Of a DNA stretch of 64,000 nucleotides, positions 1 to 11,200 are shown one piece after another. Source of the DNA: Azolla pinnata (lineage: Eukaryota > Streptophyta > Polypodiopsida > Salviniales > Salviniaceae); assembly GCA_037176905.1 (NCBI GenBank), contig JBBBWG010012112.1, positions 22,581 through 86,580 of the forward strand. Reading direction: 5' to 3'. Both the position numbers and the translations under genes were made by a program. How positions within the stretch are numbered: position 1 is the first letter of the stretch; each line of letters opens with the position of its first letter. The notes beneath the pieces were generated by a model that saw nothing but the letters and a program-made list of their open reading frames with translations, was not told the DNA's origin and searched no databases.

Positions 1-2119
1 TGACAAACCAGACATAAGAAAGTCGCAAAAATCATGGACTAGTTGTAGAGCATATAATACATGCCTGCAACATGATTGCAGAGATATTGATCTTGACATG
101 GAACAGAGCAATGGGCGATGTAGCAGATCCACTTGGCTTTGATGAGTAGATGTACTTTTGGAGATAAAGGTCTTATGATGGTGAGAACTTAAATAGCTAC
201 TTTTTATATGAGATAACAATAAACTTTTAAAAGACATGTTAAAATGCTTCCAAACATGCATTCTTTATGTTCTATTTTTCAGAATAGTAGATTTGCATGC
301 AAGATCATGGTGTTATAGCACATTGATGCTTGATATCATGTATGGACGGCAGAGAATAAATCATATAACTTCAAATGATTATCCTAGTGTCATACTACGT
401 ACCTACATTCTCCTAGAGAGGACATACAGAGCCTCATCTTATTTGGGGTATACAGGCTGAAAAAAACTAGTGGAATTACACAGCCCCAGAATTCTACCAG
501 TTCTATCAGCCTCACATCAAGCTACAGCTGTTGGAAACTAGAGGTGCCCAGACAGTTGGGAATGCGGCTGATAATTCGTTTTGGTAAGCCCACATGGCAC
601 ATAATTTGGGAGTGTTTCTCCTATGTAGAGGGGATAAGCTCACTATGCCATGCAGGGAAAAAAACAGAGAACCTGGGTTCTGAGGAGGGCGGGATTTGCA
701 CTGTACTCCCAAGTAATTGGAGTTCTATTAACAAATTTAGCTTACAGATGCATACACTTCGAAGGACAGCATACATCAAATCTTTGCATACCCTTCGGTG
801 TGGCCGTAGAGGGCATAAAAAACATGATTGAAATTTACAAAAAGCTGGTAAGGAAGGAGAATCATCCAAACAATAGAGTTGTGACTGTTGAACAAAGGAA
901 AAGGAGGAGGAAATGTAAATTCAAGGGTCAATACTGAAGAGATGGTTAACCAAAGACATTTATTATGTACTACAGGTACCGCAACAAATACCACTTTGGG
1001 AGATGCCTTCAAAAGATTCAACCTTGGATATTTCACTCTGGTGGCCCCTGTCATTTTCACTCCTTCAGGGGAGCATTTTTGGGAAATTTTATCTTTGGAT
1101 ATAGCCATAGTTGCAGCAGGGCAGACATGGCATTGTCATACTGGCCATAGCGAATAGTGAAGAGTTGACATTGGACAAACTTGTTCCAAGAATAAAGAAG
1201 CATTTGCTATCTGTGGAACACCTGATTTACAAGGCTATTCCATTGTCTTCACATGTGAATTATGAAAGATTGTTCATGGTACAAGGCTCACTGATCATTT
1301 GACGAGAGAGAACTACTCTACTGTCTCAAGGTGAGCTCTTCTTTGTAGATTCATTGCAATATTGTATGAGTTCAAAATGGACTTGATGCACAAAAGGTTG
1401 GCGCATGAGTCAAAAGTATTTGGAGACCTTACCCTTTTCTCATCAGTTGGATAATAAGTTTGACTTTTGTAACAACTGTGCTTGAAAAACGAAGTTCTTA
1501 CTACTATAGTTCAAGAACACAACCATCCATTGAGTTCTTTATTAGATAACTCAAACATTTCAAGAAATACCGAGAAAAGCTTCACAAGTTTCATGCATTA
1601 TAGTAAGTAGGAATAAGGCTTCCATTTCATCACCAAAGCATAATAAACTAACTAAGCACTCAAATATACTCCACTATAAGCTTGGCATCTTCAACTCATG
1701 CATCTGATTAGAAGCATTATACTTCCCTCTAACAGCAAATAGCAAACTAATCAATGGAGAAACCTAGAGGCCTTACACTGACCAACTATGCATAACTAAC
1801 TGGTTCACTATAAGGGCACTTATGAGCAGATCCACATGCCTTCCCGCTTCCGTAGATATGTGTTGTACTTTCCACAACAAATCCCTGTATTAATGGTTAC
1901 CATAGTTCCTATATTTCATTTAGATCACGGCCTAGTTTCATAGGTTAACTAGCTAGATCAGGCATAATTAATTTTTTCTTTAAACTGTACTCACGATTTC
2001 CATGAATGTGACATTTCGTTTAGCACTTTGAATACAACCTCCAGTTCGTACCCATCCAGGATAATTGGGTATTGTAGTTTACTTTGCTCTTTATAGACTT
2101 CTTGCTATAAATACCTTAC
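1..2119. other. No clear exon; possible intron of the TraB gene or decayed sequence
   Basis: AT-rich sequence without a gene I can support. If the TraB gene continues leftwards this is its fourth intron. On the plus strand around 480-1300 several short open stretches in different frames have protein-like composition (see findings), but I could not join them or name a family. Confidence 0.4.
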
Positions 2120-4040
2120 CTCAAACTCTGCCGTAGTCAGCAAGAACCTCCGCTTCTCACATAGCTCCAAAAATACCACCTGCCTAAGTATGACTCAGAA
2201 AGATATACAGCAAACAGATGATCGTTAACAAGATTGTACAAATGATACCTCTGGCTTAAGGAAGCTGGTTACTGCTTGAACCTCTTTGCAAGATTCCTGT
2301 GATGGATGCATCATAACAAACATCATCAACATAAGATCTCATGAGCAATGTTACAGATCAAAAAAAGGGGAGCCAAAACCTTTGAAACATGGGCAGTGCC
2401 CACTAAATAGACATAGCTGCAACCACCCGCCGCTTGAGATTCTCGGGTTAAAGTAACAACTCCTTTGCAAATACTAGGCAGCATTTCTCTCTTAACATCC
2501 TCAGGAATTTCTTCTTCATTTGAAAGACCTGAAGGATCCTACCATTCAAAAGCAAGTAAATGTAGAGTCACTGCTGCACATGGAACTTTATAAAATGTAT
2601 CCACACTGTCATTATATCTATGTGCTAAGTCAATTTAATTGTTTTTAAGGGAATCCAATAATTTTTAGCTTGCAGAACTAAATTAAACTTATTAGGTGGG
2701 TATCAACACATACTTCACAGCCTAATTTCTAAGAGTATCCTGTAATCTCATCAATTCATGAAAAAATTAATGATAAGGACACTGACGTGTGCATTGCAAT
2801 CTATGGTGTACAATAGATTTGGGTTTGTGGCAGGTGGTTCTTATTTTTCCTATATAAAAATGGCAAAAGACACCACAATTTTAAAATTTCTATACAGTTC
2901 AGAACCATATGAACTCCAGAATCATGCAATGCATTGTGCTACTGTATGAACGTGCTTTTTTTGGTATAAGAAATAAACGACTCCAATCAGGAGAGACTAT
3001 ACAGCACATTACTTCACTCCCACCATGATCATCAAATCTACTGATGAATCAACAATGATCTCGATTGCATGAAATTATGAACGTCATGATAAACATATTT
3101 AGTCATAAACAAAATTTGGCTCGATCATAATAACATCTCTATTCTTTAACCCAACAACTTTAGTGAATGCCCATCTTCTTGAGGAGCATCACCAAAAGCT
3201 CAAATTAATTTTTGTAATTCTAATACTCCACTATTGTGATAGTCCATGATGTAATTTTCATAGAACCTTTTCTAGAAATACTGATGGTTTCTTCTACAAA
3301 AAACAAAAACATCTGTCAGATAGAACAAACATCTTTTGATCCACTTCCCTTCCCTCTCCCATTCATATTCCACTTCGGTCTCCATTTCAAATTTCCATCT
3401 TAAAAAATATTACTTTCTCTTCTCTAACCATGGCCACAAAGGAACCTCTTAGTTCGAAGTTGTTCTCCTCAAGTTTCCTAATCAGAATAATTCAAGATAG
3501 GCCATATGCCTGTCTAATACAGCATATGTCCACCTTGGCTTGCATACTAGTACTATCACGTACCAAGCATTAATATTGACATATGGATACTCTGTAAAAA
3601 ATACTCAAATGATGATCTACCAGCAAAGCATAATGAGAAATAAATGTAAAAACTTGAGCACAATTATGTGAAACATAGAGTGATGGGCATATATTTACCT
3701 CTCCAGATGAACCAGAAATTTCTCCATTAGATACAGACTCCGGGTCTGAATCATCATCTGTTGAGGCATAGTAGCTGAGCTCCTCGCTGATCTCCCCACC
3801 ATTTTGAGTCCATCCTGAAGAATCGCTCTTCTCTGGACTCTCTTCTATGCTCTGATTTGAACAATCAACCGGATTGTCTTTTGAGTCGGTGGCATCTCCT
3901 CCGTCCTTCCCTACTTCTTCATCGACATTTGGTTGATTACATAGAGAAGGCCGGTTGCCGAGCTCCCCAGGTGGCATTTCGTTTACGCCTTCGTCTTTAG
4001 CTTCGCGTGGTAGTAAACCGCCATTAAAACCGTTCTGCAT
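2120..4040 (-). CDS. TraB-domain protein, 5' part only
   Basis: Four coding exons chain in phase 0 on the minus strand: 4040-3699, 2538-2380, 2296-2249 and 2179-2120 (about 203 aa). The first exon is acidic and serine-rich, with no recognisable fold. Exons 2-4 give the TraB hallmark run: a VVTLTRESQAAGG-type strand, YLVGTAHVS with the conserved Gly-Thr-x-His, ESCKEVQAV, and VVFLELCEKRR with the conserved glutamate. Plant TraB proteins are known from ER-mitochondria contact sites and mitophagy; that is family knowledge, not seen here. The ATG at 4040 is the first in frame; the frame stays open upstream to a TTG. The exon 4 donor is good (GAG/GTAAGG), but no later TraB exon (for example the GDRP or WGKM segments) is visible down to base 1. 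Either a long intron carries the gene off the window or the copy is truncated. Domain call firm; gene completeness unsure. Confidence 0.82.
2539..3698 (-). other. Intron 1 of the TraB gene
   Basis: Bounded by GAG/GTAAAT at 3699/3698 and GGTAG/GATCC at 2539/2538, phase 0 on both sides. AT-rich. I see no coding or mobile-element signal in it. Confidence 0.7.
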
Positions 4041-5218
4041 ACTGCTCTGCGCGCCCTGTCTGTACGTGTGTTGCTGATGTGCAGCAATTAGGGTTTCTTT
4101 TCTTCTTTTCTTCTGCTTACACTTCTTCCTATTATACAAGTCTAAGGCTGGTACATTGAAGAACGTGATCTATCTAGACCACAACCAGGGCCAGAACAAA
4201 GCAACATTCGAGCGATCAATCGATCAACCGAGCACAAGCACGAAGATTTGATAGAATCTTCATCGAATACCGCTATATAGTGCTATATAATGAACACCAC
4301 ACGAAGATTTGACAGAATGAGGAATTGTATGTAAATCCTGGGATTGAGCAATTTAGCAATTGCATGTGCCAAGAGCAAGAGCATATAGCGATAGCTACCA
4401 CGGGGGGTTGCTTAGGGGGGAGGTTAGTCAGATGTCTCTAATCTAGCATAGGGTTGCCCTTTATGGCCCCTCACCTCACAAGCATATTACTTCTACATCG
4501 GTTATTCTTGAGCGTTTTCTAAAAGTGAACAATTGCAATGGCAAGCAAAGTGAGACCTAAATGGTCAACAACAAGATCTTTGCACAATGGAATATCCATG
4601 CGAGACATAGATTTCAAGGTCCGTATTCAACAAGGTGGATTTGTCTCATAATAGGATCATAGCATGCCAAGATCCTATGTACAACAATAACACATCACAC
4701 GATAAGCTCGATGCATGATAAACAGTTGATATAAGGATAGATACTTCATAGCAAACCCATTTTCATGGTGCTTTGAGCAAACCCAACATTCAATGTCAAT
4801 TCTGTTTGACATGGAACAATCATGCATCCAAACCTACCAGAGATAAAGCTGTTTGAGTTATGAGATAAAGCTCTCAACTCTTGCTGAATAAAATGCTGAA
4901 AAGAAACGATACACTGTTCTCATTGATTGACGAGCAAATCTCGAATAATTTTCATTCTTCAAGAAGCTCTTGAAGACACAACAAAGGAAAATAACAAAGG
5001 AGCCTGAAAAACCAGTAGGATACAACGCACCATAGGCCGAGGAAGAATGAGACTGAAGGAGATGAAAGAGTAAATGAAGTGCGCATGTCGCTTGCTGTAC
5101 ACAGTATGAGGGAATGGAAATAGGTAGCCACATTTCGATATAATCCAAAGACTTAGATGTAGATTGAGATAAGAACATTTGCACACTTACTCTCCTTGTA
5201 ACTGTTGTCCACTTTCCC
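4041..5218. other. Interval between coiled-coil gene 3' end and TraB gene start
   Basis: Contains the presumed TraB 5' leader next to 4040 and, at its right side, the presumed 3' untranslated end of the coiled-coil gene. A strong donor (AGGAGA/GTAAGT) sits at 5191/5190, 28 bases past the coiled-coil stop, which suggests a 3'-UTR intron or an unresolved last exon. No independent gene was recognised between them. Confidence 0.45.
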
Positions 5219-8200
5219 TCAATCACCCTGGAAAGACAAGGCCTTCTGCACACAAGAAGCAAGACCTTGAGAAGGCATCGGAGTGGAGGTTGGTGGAGAC
5301 TCATTTTGATCCTTCAAGCTTTTACTGCCACTACTATTGCTTCGTCGCCTCTTTGCACAAGGGCTCGGAGTCCGACCAACAATCCCAACTTGAGACAACA
5401 TTGGCTGAAGAGGCATCCTTTCAGAAGTCCCCAACTCACTACTTAGTTCTCCCCTCTTGATCTTCTTCCGGTTATCTCGTTCATTAGCCATATCTATCGC
5501 ATCCTTCTGCATCTCCTCTTGTGATGCACCACTAAACAGATCATACCTACTAATGTTAGCTACATATTGATGATGTTGACATCAAGCAACATAAGAATGA
5601 CTTGCACCTATACTAGCTAGCCATTGACAAGTTAAATGTGATGCAATATTTGCTACATATCGACATTGACAATATACAGATGTGCACCTATCTATATTTG
5701 CTGCCCATATTATATGTGAGAGCACACCTTTCTGTTAAAATTTGACCAATCGCTGGAGAGGATTCCCGTCCTTGCTGATGTTGTCGGAGTACACTGTGGT
5801 TTAACCATGTTAGATATATGGGATGGCAATATATAGGACGAGTATACCCAGAAATTCCAATGTCCAAGCATATACCTTGTGGTCAAGTTGTTCAGCTGCT
5901 TTTCCAATCTGGCATGCCTCCTGCATCCGACAGATATCAATGAATTTGAGTTTTTTTGGGTAGAAACCCAATTAAGAGAATATGGAGTAATCCTGCATCC
6001 AACCGTTGAACTTTTGCGTTTTACAAGCCAAAGGTTCATTTTAGTTATATAACAACCCAAGTTTGAAATATGTCCTCTATTAAAGAAAACATGTACATAC
6101 TCTTAATCCTGCATCCAACCGTTGAACTTTTGCTCTTTACAAGCCTAAGGTTCATTTTAGTTATATAACAACCCAAGTTTGAAATATGCCCTCTATTAAA
6201 GAAAACTTGTACCTTATGAGAGAGTCGCAGAGGGCAACGTAATCATCTAGATTACATTTCTGATTTTCTGTATCCTTAATAGCCAAATTAACTGTATTTG
6301 ATGCTAACGATGCATCGTTTCTTCCCGGTAGGCTACTTGTAGATAGCTCACCATGATGATCATCATTTGTCAGAGCTTCATAGACAGCTCGCAGCCTTGA
6401 TTCAACCCTCATCCTGTTTTCAGATGAGCTCGCACGGATGATGGATAATGCATTTCTTTCCTTCTTTCCACTTTCAGATTGAACAGAGACAAGTTCCGCC
6501 TCCAACTTTTGGCAAAGGTTCTGAAGGTGCATTCTATCTCTATCAGCCGCATCCAGTTTCTTCAGTAAATCTGTAGTAACTTCAACCTTTGATCTTAATG
6601 CAGTGTTTTCTTCCGTGGTTGATTTTATTTTTACAACTATGTCATCAAGCTTATACTGAAGCTGACGTTTATCATCCTCAAGCTGTTCTATTGCATCTCG
6701 GGCTGCATTTAACTCTGATAGCATACTAATCCTACCATTCTCAAGTTCACTTACCTGTGATAGAAGGTTAACCTTCTCTTCTTCAAGTTCTTGCAAAGAA
6801 TGTTGAGTAGCATTTAGATCTGATAAAACTGTAGACTTATCTGTCTCAACCTGTACCATACCAGCTTTAGCTGCAATTAACTCTGATAGAAGAGTCATCT
6901 TATCATGTGAAGTTTGGAAAGCTGCCTCCTTCCATTCCTGAAGCTCTCCCTCAAGAGAAGTTTGCATCCCAGCAATGTCTTCGAGCTTTGATCTTAATGC
7001 AATGTTTTCTTCAATGCTTAATTGGACCTTGATATTCATGTCTTGCAGCTCAACCTGAAGCAAATGTTTTTCGTTTTCAAGTTGTTCCATATTATGACGC
7101 ACAGCAGTTAACTCTGAGAGAAATGCGGCTTTCTCATCCTCGAGACGTTTCATGGCAATTTGAACTGCATTTTGCTCTGAATGAAATTTCAGCTTATCAT
7201 CCATAAGCTGTTTCAGGGTGTCTCGTGCCTCACTTAATTCGAACTGAAGGGTTGTTTTATCATGAGAAGTCTTGTCTGTTCTCTCTTTCCACTCCACGAG
7301 GTCTCTCTCAAGGGAAGATTTCTCATCTTTCAAATCACACAATTCTTTTTGTAAGACACTACAAAGCTCCTTACATTCAATCAGTTTTGTCTCTAGAAGA
7401 ATTTGCTCATCTTTCAAATTTACAACTACTTTTTCCAAACTACTAACTTCATTGGCTGCGACTTCAAGCTTCATATCAACACTTCTTTTGCTTGCGTTCA
7501 GAACCCCCAAATTTGACTGAAGACATAGTACCTCTTCTTTAGTTTCTTTAAGACAGCGTTGTGTATCCTCTAGATCACCACATTTCTGCCTCACCTCCAA
7601 TCTCAGGCTGCATGCTTCCTGAGCAGCAGTTTCAGCCTTTGCCTTCCAATTGTGTAAATCTGACTCCATGACGTGGGTAGATTCAAGATTAAGTTTTACC
7701 AGTGCAAGTTCTTCAGCCAAAGCTTTATTCTGGTCTCTAGAACATTGTGCTTCATTCATCAATAGTGTCAACTGTGAGGTTCTTTCTTCCTCGATGAGTT
7801 TTATCTGTTGCCTAAGTTTTTCAGCAAGAAAAAAGGCGCTTTTTAATTCTATGCTCGAGAGGATTTCGGATCCTTTTTCTTCAGCAGAAATCCCCTGTTC
7901 GTCATACAAGTCAATGGCAAGTGTATTATCCCATTGACCAAGGTCCTGTAATGACTCTTGCAGCAAGTGTTGCAGTTTTAATATATCTCCAAGTCTATCA
8001 TTTTCCTTACCTTTCTTCTCCTGATAAATTCTTTGCAAATTTTCAACTTTTTGTACTGCATTTGCCAGTTCTGTTTCTCTTTGCTGAATTGCTGCTTTCA
8101 CTGAGTGTTTCAAAAACATTATCTCTGCATCCAGTTCCTTGGTCAGGGAAGTAGCAAGCGGTAGTGTATAACCATGTTTATGCTGACATGTGGAATTGTT

Positions 8201-11200
8201 CCCAAGTTCTTTATTGATTGAACATATTGCTGTCAAGGTGTGCTGCCTGTATGATTCAATAATGGATTTCCATCTGTCACAGAGCTGGCCTATTTCATGC
8301 CTCGAAGCCGTGATTTGCAAACGAAATTGTGAAATATCATTCTGCCACTGGGAGACTTGAAGGTCTGGAAACCCTGCTGGGTGACTTGAAGTCATTGCCA
8401 TTTTCATGTCCTTTTCAATCTCAATGAACGAACTCCGGATTTTCTGGACCCATTCTGCTTCCCCTTTTTCATAAAATTGTATTTGATCAACTAGTTCATG
8501 ATTCTGCTTTTCCTTTGCAAGTAGTTTCTGCAGAACGTCCGTTATGTTGTGAAGAATAACATTTTCTTTATTTCTCCTTCTATATTGTCCTAACTGCAGT
8601 TCCTTTAGCTGTCTCTGTAATTCATGAAGCATAATGGAACCTTTAGAATTTTGGTTGCCTTCATTCACCACCTCTCTCGAGTCACAGATAATCATATCTG
8701 CAATCTCCATGTTTGTATCATTTGTTTCAACACTTTTACTGGTATCATATAAATCCATATCCTCCAAATGTAGCAAAGCCTTCAAAGCACAAAGGCCGTC
8801 TTCTTCATATAACATAGATTGAATGTTCTTTGTGGTGCTTATCAGAGCAGCTATGCAAGCCTCCACAGAAGCCTCATTTCTGCAGTAAGCCTCTAACTCA
8901 CAATTCAACTCTTTTATCGTACATTTCCATTCTGCATTCAATAGTTCAAAGATGTTCTGTTTTTCTCGAAGTTCCTCTTCCAGGCGTGTTTGCAAGGTTA
9001 CAATTTCACCCTCTAATTTTTCCTTGATTCTATCCATCTTCCCTTCTAGATCTCGGCACCTTGTTAAAGCTTCTTTGAGTGCCTCGTTTTGACTGTGCAT
9101 GTCTTTTCTTGCCTTTTTTAAGTCAATTTCTGCATTGTTTAGTAATTCTCTTGCAAGACTTAGATCAGCTTCTTTACCACACACAACTCTAGAAAAGTTT
9201 TCCACTTCTTCCTGGAGTTTATTTACAAAAGTTTCTCTTTCCTGAAGTGCAATTTGTAAGCCATTCTTGACTTGTTTAAGCTGCTCTATCTCTTCTGTTT
9301 TCCTAGATATTTCAGTAGTCATAGTGTGAACTTTGTTTGTAACCTTTGCATTTTGCTCTTGCATGCTCTCTAACTGTGTCTGCATATCTTGAAGCCGTGC
9401 TTCAGCAAATGAGCAATTTTCAGTTAGCATTCTCTCCTTGTCCATGTAGCATTTTAGTTCCGTATCTTTCTCATCTATCAGCATTTTTTGTTCCTTAAAA
9501 TTTTCTTGCAAAAGATCAAAACTATACTGCATATCCTTAAGAGCGCTCTCCTTGGCTGATACTAATTGGGACAGTACAACCCTTTTCTCCTTTTCTGATG
9601 CAACCTCATGAAGAGAAGCAAGGAGATCCGCTTCTAGTTTCAGCCGGTCAGAAAAAGTGGATAGCAATTCTTCACGTACCTCTGTTAAGTTAGACTCAAG
9701 TTTCTGAATCTTTTCTTTGCTTATCTTATCAGATTCTTCCAATTTGCTTTCAATCTCTTTTAAGCTCTTTGCAGATAAGGTTTCAACATTTTGTGTTTTC
9801 TCCAAATCATGAAGCAGTAGCTTGTTTTTGGATTGCTCCTCCTCTAATAACTGGCTACAACCTGCAAGCTGCAACTTTAAGCTCTCAATAGCACCTTGCA
9901 TCAGATTCTCTTTCTCCAGCTTTTGATTCATTTGTTCCTCAGCAACTGACAAATCCACCATCTTGGTTTCCAGCGCAATGTTGATTTTTTCAATTTCATC
10001 CACCAGTGTTTGCCGTTCTATTTTCCATAGGTTTTCTTTTTCTTGCATTCTTTCATAAGCTTGACCCAACTTGTCAACCTCGGACTGTTTAGCAGAGTTC
10101 TTTTTTTTAAGCTTTTGCACATAACCTTCTATTTCTACAACTTCATTTTCTTTGGCCTTCAAATTGTTTTCCAGATCAGACAAGCGATTTTGAAGTAGCA
10201 TTTCTTCTCTCTCTTTCTGAGCTAGACTATTCTTTGCCTTAGAAACCTCATTAGCTAGTTGTTGGACTGCCCATTCAGAAGCAATTAGTCTTTCTTCTTT
10301 CTCTTGCAGGCATGTCGTTGCCTCTATTGCACTTTCCTCCAATTCCTTGATTTTCTGTTCATAACTGGCTATGCAATCTTGTGCTGCTGTAGAATTCTCG
10401 AAGATTTTCTGCACATTTTTCAACTCTTCGGCCTTCAATGCAATGATCATATCCTTTTCCTCCACAACTCTGACAAGCCTCTCTGCATTAACCTTCTCAT
10501 TATTAAACTCTATTGAAAGCAAATCTACCTTCTCTTCCAAGGCTATGACGGATTGTTTGAGAAACCCATTTTCTTCTAGAATGGTTCCCTCTGTTTTCCT
10601 GAGCTCATTGATAATAGATTCTTTGTCTTCTAAGGAAATCAATAACTCCTTGAACTCTGCTTCCTTTTTCTGCATCAATTCAGAAGTTCGCTGAAATTTC
10701 CGATCAGATGCTAAAATGCAGTCTTGCAACTCTTCCTTGTGCACCTCAATTTTATCTTTAGCAAGCCTTAATTCAGCACTTACCGCAAGAAGCTCTGCCT
10801 CCATTGAATCCTTGCTTTCAGTAATGTGTGAAATCTCAAGTGTCTTTTCAGAGAGAGCAGTCTTCAGGTGAACTATGTTCTGTTCCATGGCATCAATCTT
10901 CTGCCGATACATGCGCACCTCTTCCTTCAATGACTCTCCCTGAAAACTGAGCTTCTCACATTCTTCGACTTTGAAAAGCATCTCCAATTCTAAAGCATCC
11001 ATTTTCTCTTTTGTTTGTTTAAGAATGCATTCCTTTTCTTGTAATACAGCTGTAAGAGCAGAAGAGGTGAAGGAGAGTTTGGATTCCAAATCCTTGTATT
11101 CTTGATTCTTCGACTCCAGTAGTGCATTCATTTCATCAAGTTGCACAAGTGCTTGGGCCTTCTGCTCATCACTTGACAAGACTTTTTGTTCAAGTCGTTC

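Noticed and set aside
4858-5304. 148-aa minus open frame
   Set aside because: It overlaps the last coiled-coil exon in another frame and runs through a strong donor; the product has no domain features.
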